Positions 1-6,573 of a DNA stretch of 6,771 nt are shown here, piece after piece (within the stretch, counting starts at the first letter, position 1; the number at the start of each line of letters is the position of its first letter). The translations under genes were made by a program, and so were the position numbers. This DNA comes from a bacterium (GTDB lineage: Bacteria; Actinomycetota; Acidimicrobiia; Acidimicrobiales; Ilumatobacteraceae): NCBI GenBank assembly GCA_029978815.1, contig JAPOIQ010000057.1, forward strand, positions 1 through 6,771, read 5' to 3'. The notes beneath the pieces are model-generated. The model was not told where the DNA came from and did no database searches. It saw nothing but the letters and a program-made list of their open reading frames with translations.

Positions 1-345
1 GACCCGCAGCAGACAAGTGTCGAGACGTTGCTTGCCGCGTTCTGGGAAAATCACGACCCGACAACAGCGAATCGCCAAGGCAACGACATCGGCACTCAGT
101 ACCGCTCGGCAGTGTTCACCACGACACCTGAACAACTTGCCGCGGTTGAAGCATCTCGAGAGAAGTATCAGTCGTCACTTTCTGCTTCAGGGTTTGGAGT
201 AATTACGACCCAGATTTGTGATGCCTCAACAGCCGGCGACGGAATCTTCTATTACGCAGAGGATTACCACCAGGGGTATCTCCACAAGCATCCGGGCGGG
301 TACTGCAATCACGGGTTCTGTCAGGTTGCGTACGCAACCCAGTAG
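1..345 (+). CDS. msrA: Peptide-methionine (S)-S-oxide reductase MsrA, C-terminal part (5' end outside window)
   Basis: MsrA reduces the S epimer of methionine sulfoxide, free or in proteins, back to methionine in the cytoplasm using thioredoxin. The reading frame is open from base 1 and ends at TAG, giving 114 residues, about the C-terminal 55-65% of a usual MsrA. Visible family motifs are FWENHDPT (residues 14-21), [22 protein letters not shown] and GYCNHGFC. The last holds two cysteines (residues 102 and 107 of the fragment) placed like the C-terminal recycling cysteines of E. coli MsrA. The N-terminal GCFWC segment with the catalytic cysteine lies before the window, so activity cannot be judged directly, but the visible part is intact. 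The gene converges on the ABC exporter with 10 bp between stop codons. The family call is secure; promoter and start are not visible. Confidence 0.96.
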   Translation, partial: DPQQTSVETLLAAFWENHDPTTANRQGNDIGTQYRSAVFTTTPEQLAAVEASREKYQSSLSASGFGVITTQICDASTAGDGIFYYAEDYHQGYLHKHPGGYCNHGFCQVAYATQ

Positions 346-367
346 TCGCTACCTGTTACTCGGTTGC
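334..367. terminator. Candidate bidirectional terminator hairpin between convergent msrA and ABC exporter
   Basis: GCAACC (334-339) pairs with GGTTGC (362-367). After one C-C mismatch (340/361) the stem continues with AGTA (341-344) pairing TACT (357-360), leaving a 12-nt loop. The stem contains both stop codons: TAG of msrA at 343-345 and TAA of the exporter, read on the - strand, at 356-358. There is no T-tract on either side, so it would be a U-less terminator. The position between convergent genes supports the role; the hairpin is read by eye and no folding energy was computed. Confidence 0.4.
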
Positions 368-2218
368 ACTGAGTAGTTCGCCGGCACGAAGCTGGCTTGC
401 GTACAACCCGTTTGCCCTGACGAGTTCGTCGTGAGTTCCTTGTTCAGCGATGCCTGCATTGTCAAGAACGATGATCCGATCTACCGAACGCACAGTTGAC
501 AGTCGGTGTGCGATCACGATCGCCGTTCGACCTGCGAGAGCAGCGGTAAGTGCATCATGGACGAGCGCTTCATTTTCCATATCGAGATGGCTCGTCGCTT
601 CATCCAAGATCATGATTCGTGGGTCTTTCAACAGCAGTCGCGCAATCGCAACTCGTTGCTTTTCTCCACCGCTCAGTCGATAGCCACGTTCTCCAACCAC
701 GGTGTCGTACCCGTCAGGAAGTCGGGCGATGGTGTCATGAATTCGTGCCGCTTCGCACGCAGATGCGAGTTCAGCGTCAGTTGCGTTGGGCCGGGCGAAG
801 CGCAGGTTCTCTGCAATAGATACGTGGAAGAGATGAGGGTCTTGGGCGACGACGCCGATTGTCCCGCGAAGTGAACTCAGCGTTAGATCGCGAACATCTT
901 GACCATCAACTGACACCGAACCGCTTGTCACGTCATACAGCCGAGGAATGAGTGACACAAGAGTTGATTTTCCGGCGCCTGATGACCCAACAACAGCAAC
1001 CGTCTCGCCTGGAGTGATCGTGAACGAGACGTCGGTGAGAATGTTGCGGTCGGGGTCAGCCCCCGGGATGGAACGTTGTTCCATTGATGAGATCGAGTGC
1101 TCCTCGGCTGCTGGGTATCTAAAGGTGACCGAGTTGAACGTGATCTCACCTCCGCTATCGGGAAGATCGATTGCACCCGGGCGTTCGGTGATCGGTTCGG
1201 GTGCATCAAGAACTTCGAAGACTCGCTCAAATGAGACCATCGATGTCATCAGGTCAACACGGGCATTCGTCAACCCGGTGAGCGGCTGATATACCCGAGT
1301 GACTAACGCTGCAAGTGCAACGAGGGTTCCAGCGGTGATTGAACCGCTGACAACCATCCATGCGCCGATGCCGTAAATCGCTGCCGTACCAATTGCGCCG
1401 ACGAGGCCGAGCGCAACAAAAAACACGCGACCCAACATCGCCGAGGAAACACCCGCGTCTCGCACTGCGTTTGCTTGAGTGCTGAAGGTGTCGAGTTCTC
1501 GCTGTTCATCGCCGAACAGCTTCACCAACATCGCTCCTGCAACATTGAATCGTTCGGTCATCTGGGTGTTCATCGTCGCGTTGTGTTGCATCTGTCGACG
1601 CGAAATGTCTTGCAGGCGACGACCGACTCGACGGGCAGGAACGATGAATGTTGGCAACACGATGAGTGACAGCAAGGTCAGCCTCCACTCGAGAGCAGCC
1701 ATCGTCGCCAGAGTCGTGATGAGCACGATGATGTTGCTGACGACCGAACCCAACGTGCTTGTCAACGCACTTTGTGCGCCGACGACATCGTTATTGAGGC
1801 GAGAGGTAATTGCCCCGGTTGGTGTACGTGTGAAAAAGCCGATCGGAAGACGTTGAACTTTGGCGTACAGCGCAATGCGAAGGTCGGCAATGAGCCCTTC
1901 GCCAATGCGCGCCGAGCACCACCGCTGAAGAATTTGGAGTGCGGCGTCTGCGAGGGCAGAGACGACGGCGGCAGTGGCGAGCCACACGATGAGACGACGG
2001 TTGCCCTGCGGAATGGCGTTATCGAGAATTTCTCGCACGACAAGCGGCGGCACGAGGGCGAGCAGGGCGGCGACCAGAATCGCAACGAGAAAGAGGGTGA
2101 TCGTCGACCGGTAGGGCCGAGCAAATGCCCACACCCGTTTCGATGTTCCATCGCGAAGATGTACGTCACGCACAGCGTCGGTGTCTCTCGGCATCATGTG
2201 GTGAGGGCCCATCCGCAT
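356..2218 (-). CDS. ABC exporter half-transporter (fused membrane and ATPase domains, MsbA/MdlB-like)
   Basis: This is a fused type IV (MsbA-like) ABC exporter subunit of 620 aa that should act in the cytoplasmic membrane as a dimer. Residues about 30-320 form the membrane domain with roughly six hydrophobic segments (near 38-60, 76-98, 150-195 and 263-308). The ATPase domain spans about 358-610. It has the A-loop region FRYP (366-369), Walker A GSSGAGKST (411-419), Q-loop Gln459, signature LSGGEKQR (515-522), Walker B IMILDE (535-540, catalytic Glu540), D-loop SHLD and switch His571, so both nucleotide-site halves look functional. About 20 extra residues (370-391) lie between the A-loop and the strand before Walker A, a pattern I associate with actinobacterial members. 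ATG 2218 is chosen because TAACAT lies 6 nt upstream; ATG 2212 is an alternative, with GAAGGG as its ribosome site. Substrate unknown: lipid, peptide or drug. No partner half-transporter is adjacent, so a homodimer is the simplest reading. Confidence 0.95.
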   Translation of the reverse strand: MRMGPHHMMPRDTDAVRDVHLRDGTSKRVWAFARPYRSTITLFLVAILVAALLALVPPLVVREILDNAIPQGNRRLIVWLATAAVVSALADAALQILQRWCSARIGEGLIADLRIALYAKVQRLPIGFFTRTPTGAITSRLNNDVVGAQSALTSTLGSVVSNIIVLITTLATMAALEWRLTLLSLIVLPTFIVPARRVGRRLQDISRRQMQHNATMNTQMTERFNVAGAMLVKLFGDEQRELDTFSTQANAVRDAGVSSAMLGRVFFVALGLVGAIGTAAIYGIGAWMVVSGSITAGTLVALAALVTRVYQPLTGLTNARVDLMTSMVSFERVFEVLDAPEPITERPGAIDLPDSGGEITFNSVTFRYPAAEEHSISSMEQRSIPGADPDRNILTDVSFTITPGETVAVVGSSGAGKSTLVSLIPRLYDVTSGSVSVDGQDVRDLTLSSLRGTIGVVAQDPHLFHVSIAENLRFARPNATDAELASACEAARIHDTIARLPDGYDTVVGERGYRLSGGEKQRVAIARLLLKDPRIMILDEATSHLDMENEALVHDALTAALAGRTAIVIAHRLSTVRSVDRIIVLDNAGIAEQGTHDELVRANGLYASQLRAGELLSATE

Positions 2219-2230
2219 CCCTTCATGTTA
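2219..2230 (-). promoter_or_regulatory. Putative leaderless -10 box of the ABC exporter gene
   Basis: On the - strand TAACAT (2225-2230) fits the actinobacterial TANNNT -10 consensus and is followed by six bases, GAAGGG, then ATG at 2218. Transcription starting about 7 nt after the box would begin at the start codon. GAAGGG could also serve as a Shine-Dalgarno for the second ATG (2212) if transcription began further upstream. No convincing -35 element is seen at 16-18 nt. Confidence 0.5.
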
Positions 2231-2260
2231 AGTACCCATGGCGGGAGTGCATCACTGGCC

Positions 2261-2272
2261 TACCCTGATCTC
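2261..2272 (+). promoter_or_regulatory. Putative leaderless -10 box of the lipoprotein hydrolase gene
   Basis: TACCCT (2261-2266) matches TANNNT and is separated from ATG 2273 by exactly six bases (GATCTC). No Shine-Dalgarno-like sequence precedes this ATG, which favours a transcript beginning at the A of the start codon. The expected -35 zone (about 2238-2244) is not TTGACA-like and overlaps the -35 zone expected for the divergent exporter promoter. Confidence 0.5.
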
Positions 2273-3826
2273 ATGATTTGGCGAAATGTTGTTGCGATGA
2301 CAGTTGCGACTATTGCGATCGCGGCATGTGCCAGCGCAGAACCTGTTCGCCTCATTTCGTCTGAAACAACAGCCAGTGCTCCAGCGACAACTCCCGATAC
2401 GCCGTCGAATACTCAGGAATCGACGGAGCGACCGGAGCCTCAGACCGATGAAGTCGCTGTTCCGTTACTTGAATGGTCGCCACTTGGTCCGGCAACCGAG
2501 TCGACTCGACTCGTGGTGCCTCTTGATTACAGCAACCCAGACGGAGACACGATCTCGATCTACGTGGTTCGACACCCTGCGCGCAACCAGACAGAGCGAA
2601 TAGGCTCTTTGTTGGTGAATCCTGGCGGCCCTGGCTTTGGGGGCTCGATCCTCGCAGAGTACGCCACACAAATTTATGATGCGGCGTTGCTCGACCGTTT
2701 CGACATCGTGGGTTGGGACCCACGCGGCACCGGAATGAGTGAACCAAGTATCGATTGCATCGACGATTACGACCCCTTTTTCGCTGAGGTCGACATCACT
2801 CCTGAGACTGAGGAAGAACAGCGTGAACTTGTTGCGCTTGCGCAGGAGTTCGCTGACCGATGTGTGAGTGCAAACGACGGCATTGCACAGTTCGCAGGGA
2901 CGAATAACTCGGCGCGTGACATGGATGTGTTGCGTCGTGCGCTCGGTGAGGAAACGATCGGTTACTTCGGGTTCTCCTACGGAAGTGAACTCGGGGCAAC
3001 ATGGGCAACCTTGTTCCCTGGCACTGTTCGTGCCGCAGTGCTTGACGGAGCCGCAGACCCGAACGCAGACAGCCTCGACTCGTCCCTTCAGCAGCTCGAA
3101 GGGTTCGAAGCTTCGCTCTCGACATTCTTGGAACAGTGCAGTAACGATCTGACGTGCGAGTTTCATAACGACGGTAACGCTGAGGGCGCATTCGACGAAT
3201 TGATGGCATCACTCGATGACAGCCCGGCGCCAACATCGAGTGGTCGTCCACCCGCAAACCTCACGGTCGCAATCAACGGAGTAATCGAGGCGATGTACTC
3301 CGATTCATATTGGCCCCGACTCGAAATCGCGCTTGCGAACGCTGCCGCAGGTGACGGATCCGGACTGCTGGCGTTGCACGACGCGTACTTCCAGCGACAA
3401 TCCGACGGCACATACGGAAATGAACTCGAAGCATTTCAGACGATTAGTTGTGCAGATAGCGCTGACAGGCTCAGCGTTGCTGAAGAGGATTCGCTGATTG
3501 ATGAGTATCGAGAGGTTGCGCCGCGCCTCGTTCCTGAAGGCGCTTCTGGGCAGTATTTCTGCACGTTCTTTCCTGCTGCACAAGATCCCCGGATTGAGAT
3601 CACAGGTGAGGGAGCAGGGCCGATTGTTGTGATCGGAACAACTGGAGACCCGGCGACACCGTTGTCATCAACTGAAGCAATGGCTGAGGCGTTAGACGAT
3701 GGGCGTCTTGTGGTTGTCGAGGCAGATCAGCACACCGGATACGGCGTCAATAGATGCGTCGACGATCTCGTCAACGACTATCTCATCAACCTCAAAGCGC
3801 CTAACAGCGGCGTTGAGTGTCGCTAA
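2273..3826 (+). CDS. Secreted lipoprotein alpha/beta hydrolase, tripeptidyl-aminopeptidase-like (S33 family)
   Basis: This 517-aa protein resembles the actinobacterial SlpD/SlpE and Hip1 group: extracytoplasmic serine hydrolases that remove short peptides or amino acids from N termini, or in some members cleave esters. It begins with a short charged region, a hydrophobic stretch and a lipobox IAAC, so Cys19 would be lipidated after signal peptidase II cleavage. A Thr/Pro/Glu-rich tether (about 29-60) follows. The hydrolase core shows the oxyanion segment NPGGPG (116-121), DPRGTG (149-154), nucleophile elbow GFSYGS with Ser235, and the C-terminal TAP-like part with Asp459 (TGDPATP) and His487 (DQHTGYG), giving a complete triad. 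Cysteines at 495 and 516 may form a disulfide. Length is normal for the family. The frame stays open 501 nt upstream, but the signal peptide and TACCCT box fix the start at 2273. Exact substrate unknown. Confidence 0.92.
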   Translation: MIWRNVVAMTVATIAIAACASAEPVRLISSETTASAPATTPDTPSNTQESTERPEPQTDEVAVPLLEWSPLGPATESTRLVVPLDYSNPDGDTISIYVVRHPARNQTERIGSLLVNPGGPGFGGSILAEYATQIYDAALLDRFDIVGWDPRGTGMSEPSIDCIDDYDPFFAEVDITPETEEEQRELVALAQEFADRCVSANDGIAQFAGTNNSARDMDVLRRALGEETIGYFGFSYGSELGATWATLFPGTVRAAVLDGAADPNADSLDSSLQQLEGFEASLSTFLEQCSNDLTCEFHNDGNAEGAFDELMASLDDSPAPTSSGRPPANLTVAINGVIEAMYSDSYWPRLEIALANAAAGDGSGLLALHDAYFQRQSDGTYGNELEAFQTISCADSADRLSVAEEDSLIDEYREVAPRLVPEGASGQYFCTFFPAAQDPRIEITGEGAGPIVVIGTTGDPATPLSSTEAMAEALDDGRLVVVEADQHTGYGVNRCVDDLVNDYLINLKAPNSGVECR

Positions 3827-3863
3827 GCGAATCTTGTCGTTCGACAGTCTCCTACTTGTTCAC

Positions 3864-3953
3864 TGGCGGAAGGAGTGGGATTCGAACCCACGGAGACCCG
3901 AAGACCTCAACGGCTTTCGAGGCCGTCCCATTCGTCCGCTCTGGCATCCTTCC
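3864..3953 (-). tRNA. tRNA-Ser with anticodon CGA
   Basis: Read on the - strand, GGAAGGA (3947-3953) pairs with TCCTTCC (3868-3874) as acceptor stem, followed by discriminator G and an encoded CCA (3864-3866). The anticodon arm is ACGGC / CTCGAAA / GCCGT, with anticodon CGA at 3917-3919, reading UCG codons. The T arm is GTGGG / TTCGAAT / CCCAC. The 90-nt length and long variable arm are those of a class II serine tRNA. It lies 50 nt after tadA on the same strand, so it may be processed from a tadA transcript. TAGCCT (3962-3967 on the - strand), 8 nt before the mature 5' end, could be a promoter of its own. Confidence 0.97.
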
Positions 3954-4003
3954 GTCGATGGAGGCTATCGGCAAGGTGGGTGAGGGGGACGGTGTCAGCG
4001 AAG

Positions 4004-4486
4004 TCAGCGCCGACGTGCCGCGAAGAATGCCTTCAACAGTTGAGAACATTCCTCCATACGGATGCCCTCGACTCTTGGAACTCGGTGATTCAACACTGCG
4101 GAATCAGTGAGGTCGAAACAACTCCCTGCCGCCCCTGCCTTCGGGTCCGTTGCGCCGTAGATCAACATTCCCAGACGACTGTTCACCATTGCGCCGGCGC
4201 ACATCACGCACGGCTCGAGGGTCACAACAAGGATGCATTCTTCTAAATGCCAATTGCCGACGACGGCAGCGGCATCTCGCAGTGCGAGAACTTCTGCATG
4301 TGCCGTCGGGTCACCAGTGAGTTCACGTTCGTTGTGGCGACGAGCGATCACCATGCGGTCGTGCACGACGACTGCCCCAACGGGCACATCATCATGAGTT
4401 TCAGCAAGGCGGGCTTCCTCAAGCGCAATCGACATCCAGCCATCGATGTCATCGTCGGAGAAGTCAGGTGGAGTGATGATGCCCAC
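4004..4486 (-). CDS. tadA: tRNA adenosine(34) deaminase TadA
   Basis: TadA is a cytoplasmic zinc enzyme that converts A34 to inosine in the anticodon of tRNA-Arg(ACG), allowing one tRNA to read CGU, CGC and CGA; it is normally essential in bacteria. The 160-aa protein has the cytidine-deaminase fold motifs HAE at 63-65 (zinc ligand His63, proton-shuttle Glu65) and PCVMC at 92-96 (zinc ligands Cys93 and Cys96). It also has TadA-type segments VPVGAVVV, DPTAHAEVLALR, GAAGS and LNHRV. The GTG start at 4484-4486 is supported because it keeps the N-terminal helix (DDIDGWMSIALEEARLA) that aligns with E. coli TadA. An in-frame stop lies four codons upstream, at 4496-4498, and TAACCT sits 6 nt before GTG. 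Met18 would cut into the fold. The gene diverges from the MFS gene and precedes tRNA-Ser. Confidence 0.95.
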   Translation of the reverse strand: MGIITPPDFSDDDIDGWMSIALEEARLAETHDDVPVGAVVVHDRMVIARRHNERELTGDPTAHAEVLALRDAAAVVGNWHLEECILVVTLEPCVMCAGAMVNSRLGMLIYGATDPKAGAAGSCFDLTDSAVLNHRVPRVEGIRMEECSQLLKAFFAARRR

Positions 4487-4498
4487 ATCGGCAGGTTA
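4487..4498 (-). promoter_or_regulatory. Putative leaderless -10 box of tadA
   Basis: On the - strand TAACCT (4493-4498) is followed by GCCGAT and then the GTG start at 4486, the same TANNNT-N6-start layout as the other genes here. There is no Shine-Dalgarno upstream of this GTG. A TTGAGC at 4520-4525 (- strand) is -35-like but 21 nt away, longer than optimal. Confidence 0.5.
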
Positions 4499-4540
4499 TG
4501 TCGCAAACGATCTGACTGCGCTCAATGCGCAACACGCTCG

Positions 4541-4553
4541 TAAGGTTCATCAT
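4541..4553 (+). promoter_or_regulatory. Putative -10 box or ribosome site of the MFS transporter gene
   Basis: TAAGGT (4541-4546) fits TANNNT and lies 7 nt before GTG 4554. The same bases contain TAAGG, which at 8 nt spacing could alternatively act as a weak Shine-Dalgarno. Either way it marks GTG 4554 as a plausible start. The two readings cannot be separated from sequence alone. Confidence 0.4.
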
Positions 4554-5828
4554 GTGCCAACCCCCGCTTTAGATGACGTTGCAAATCGTCTTCCGCGATT
4601 CGCTCCGAAGAAATTGTTTTACGGCTGGGTTGTCGTCGGTGTAGCAGTTATTGCGGTGATGATGACGGCTGGTAGCCGAGCAGCGCCTGGAGCATTGCTT
4701 GTTGACATGGAGCGGTCAACTGGCTGGAGTACGTCAACATTGTCAATCGCCGCCTCGATCAGTTTGGTGATGTACGGCGCCGGTGGCCCGCTCGCAGCAC
4801 TCATCATTTCGCGAATCGGCTTGCGCGCCACGACGGTGATGAGTCTGCTTCTTGCTGCGATCTCGTTTTTGCTGAGTGCTCGAACAACCTCGCTATGGTC
4901 GTTTTACCTGTGGTTCGGTTTCGGAGCCGGCCTTGCGAGCGGTCTCATCGCAAGTGTGCTCGGCGCCACCATTGCTAATCGATGGTTCGTTGACCGTCGG
5001 GGGCTCGTCACCGGAATTTTTGGTGCATCAACAAGTGCGGGATTGCTCGTCTTCTTCCCATTCTTCACTGCGCTCGCTGCTGGTTCGGGCTGGCGTCGCT
5101 CACTCGAAATTGGAGCAGTGCTCCTCGTCATCACGGCCATCCCGACGGCGTGGTTGATGCGTGACGCCCCAGCCGACGTCGGGCTTGCGCCCTACGGGGG
5201 CACGCCCGAGCCGACCCGACCTCCTGACCGTGGCCTGTTCAGACGTGCGGCTCGACGACCAGAGTTCTGGTTGCTTGCAACCACCTTCATGGTGTGTGGA
5301 GTGACGAGCAATGGACTTGTCGGCCAGCACTTCATTGCACACGCCACCGAACACGGATTTGCTGAAGTGACCGCTGCGAACTGGCTTGCAGTGATGGGGC
5401 TCTTCAACTTTGTGGGAACACTTGTCAGCGGCTGGCTCACCGATCGATACGACCCGCGCCGGTTGCTCTTCGCGTACTACTCATTCCGAGGGGTCAGCCT
5501 GTTCTTTTTGCCGGTTATTCATGACAACGTTTCCATCGGGGTATTCGCCGTGCTGTTTGGGCTTGATTACATCGCCACGGTCCCGCCAACGATCATGCTG
5601 TGTGCAGAAGCGTTCGGTCGGCACAACGCGGGAACCGTCTACGGATGGGTGTTCGCTGCACATCAAATCGGCGCAGCGGCATCGGCTTGGGGAGCAGCAG
5701 TCATTCGAGAGGCGGCCGGAGATTACACGTGGGCATTTTCGGCGGGTGGAGGCATTGCGATCGCCGCGGGAATGTTGGCAACGATGATTCGCCGGCCGTC
5801 GCCGTCGGCTTCTGCCCTAGCAGTCTGA
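4554..5828 (+). CDS. Major facilitator superfamily transporter (OFA/monocarboxylate-like)
   Basis: This is a 424-aa, 12-helix secondary transporter of the cytoplasmic membrane, of normal MFS length. It begins with a short cytoplasmic tail and FYGWVVVGVAV (residues 22-32), followed by SRAAPGALLVDMERSTGWS, the N-terminal pattern of oxalate/formate-antiporter and monocarboxylate-porter relatives. The loop 2-3 motif is degenerate (SRIGLRATT); the equivalent loop 8-9 motif is clearer (SGWLTDRYDPRR). Small organic acids are the usual guess for such members, but the substrate cannot be read here. The GTG 4554 start leaves 67 bp to divergent tadA and has TAAGGT upstream. ATG 4479, with GGAG five bases before it, would add 25 residues and overlap the tadA start by 8 bp, so the N terminus is uncertain. 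The downstream thioesterase-like gene follows after 49 bp on the same strand. Confidence 0.88.
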   Translation: MPTPALDDVANRLPRFAPKKLFYGWVVVGVAVIAVMMTAGSRAAPGALLVDMERSTGWSTSTLSIAASISLVMYGAGGPLAALIISRIGLRATTVMSLLLAAISFLLSARTTSLWSFYLWFGFGAGLASGLIASVLGATIANRWFVDRRGLVTGIFGASTSAGLLVFFPFFTALAAGSGWRRSLEIGAVLLVITAIPTAWLMRDAPADVGLAPYGGTPEPTRPPDRGLFRRAARRPEFWLLATTFMVCGVTSNGLVGQHFIAHATEHGFAEVTAANWLAVMGLFNFVGTLVSGWLTDRYDPRRLLFAYYSFRGVSLFFLPVIHDNVSIGVFAVLFGLDYIATVPPTIMLCAEAFGRHNAGTVYGWVFAAHQIGAAASAWGAAVIREAAGDYTWAFSAGGGIAIAAGMLATMIRRPSPSASALAV

Positions 5829-5843
5829 AATCTTCCCGACCCA

Positions 5844-5877
5844 TTGAGGCTGGCATTGCCGTTATTACGGTGGGGGC
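5844..5877 (+). promoter_or_regulatory. Putative promoter of the thioesterase-like gene (leaderless)
   Basis: TTGAGG (5844-5849) and TACGGT (5866-5871) are separated by 16 bp, giving a recognisable -35/-10 pair. The -10 ends 6 nt (GGGGGC) before GTG 5878. It lies in the 49-bp gap after the MFS stop, so the thioesterase-like gene and the P450 may be transcribed independently of the transporter as well as by read-through. It has the best -35 match of the five start sites examined. Confidence 0.5.
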
Positions 5878-6573
5878 GTGTCAACGGTGACGATCGAACC
5901 ATTTTTTGAAGGGCCTGCTGGAAGCGGCCAAGGCGGGTGGACATCTCGGCAATTCGCTGAACACCTTGACGGCCCGCATTCGATTGCCCTCCGGCATCAT
6001 GTCCCTCTCGGCGAGCAGCTTGAGGTGGTATACGGCGACTCGGTGCAGTTACTGCATGGTGATGTGCTCATCATGGAAGCGACACCGTGGGTGCCCGACG
6101 CAGTGATGACAGAACCGGTTTCGATTGCTGATGCCGCCGAGGCTCGTTCACGGTTTATTCCCTTCCTCGATGATGACATCTCGATGACTTGCTTCTCATG
6201 CGGAATGCAGCCGGGGTCGATGCAAGTTCACGGGGCCGCGCTTGGTGATGGTCGCTATGCGACCGATTGGGTTGTCCCCGAGTGGGCGACGACGTCGCTG
6301 GCTTCGTCTGGTGCGCTGTGGTCGGCCCTCGACTGCACTGCCGCATTCTATGTTTGCGGTAGTGATGGTGAACGCATGGCGTACACCGTGCAGTACGCGG
6401 TTGATCAGCGGCGCGAAGTTGCCCCGGGCGAGCGAGTTGCCATTGTCGGTTGGAATGGCGACTACGAACCGGTGTGGGATGGGCGCAAGCGTGGCGCTGC
6501 ATCAGCAGCGTTTGATGCTGACGGCGAGGTCATCGCCCTCGCACGATCATTTTGGGTTTCGGCGCAGACATGA
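5878..6573 (+). CDS. Thioesterase-like double-hotdog protein
   Basis: This 231-aa protein fits the thioesterase-like (PaaI/acyl-CoA thioesterase-related) double-hotdog family of actinobacteria. The first half (about 18-75) has GGWTSRQFAEHLDGP and HVPLGEQLEVVYGD...VLIMEATP, typical of the N-terminal hotdog. The second half starts at CFSCGMQPG (105-113), where family members carry a conserved C-x-x-C-G turn. It then has LWSALDC (147-153) and ends with VAIVGWNG...DGRKRGAASAAFDADGEVIALARSFWV, the usual closing strands. Members probably bind acyl-CoA or a similar thioester; the true reaction is unknown for most of them. GTG 5878 is chosen because the start of the fold lies just after it and TACGGT sits 6 nt upstream. 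It is followed at once by a coupled micro-ORF and a P450, suggesting joint work on a fatty-acid or isoprenoid-like substrate, which is inference. Confidence 0.78.
   Translation: MSTVTIEPFFEGPAGSGQGGWTSRQFAEHLDGPHSIALRHHVPLGEQLEVVYGDSVQLLHGDVLIMEATPWVPDAVMTEPVSIADAAEARSRFIPFLDDDISMTCFSCGMQPGSMQVHGAALGDGRYATDWVVPEWATTSLASSGALWSALDCTAAFYVCGSDGERMAYTVQYAVDQRREVAPGERVAIVGWNGDYEPVWDGRKRGAASAAFDADGEVIALARSFWVSAQT

Noticed and set aside
1772..2272. Upstream open extension of the hydrolase frame by 167 codons
   Set aside because: It runs antisense to the N-terminal third of the ABC exporter. The lipoprotein signal peptide begins at ATG 2273, and the extension has no family resemblance.
2465..3166. 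233-codon open frame on the - strand
   Set aside because: It is antisense to the hydrolase, whose motifs are complete. The translation is rich in Cys, Arg and His without a recognisable domain, as expected for a shadow frame.
3820..3846. Two small hairpins, TCGC-TAA-GCGA (around the hydrolase stop) and TGTC-GTTC-GACA, between the hydrolase and tRNA-Ser
   Set aside because: Each stem is only 4 bp and no T-tract follows on either strand. A shared terminator for these convergent units is likely somewhere here, but these stems are too weak to call.
3699..4246. Several + strand frames with peptides such as GGRSGIRTHGDPKTSTAF
   Set aside because: These are the well-known spurious translations of a tRNA-Ser gene read on the wrong strand, continued antisense through tadA.
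5100..5354. - strand open frames antisense to the MFS transporter
   Set aside because: They have no domain resemblance or start signals, and the + strand membrane helices explain the base composition.
6155..6502. 115-codon - strand frame
   Set aside because: It is antisense to the thioesterase-like gene, has low-complexity Arg/His/Ser/Pro content and no start signal.
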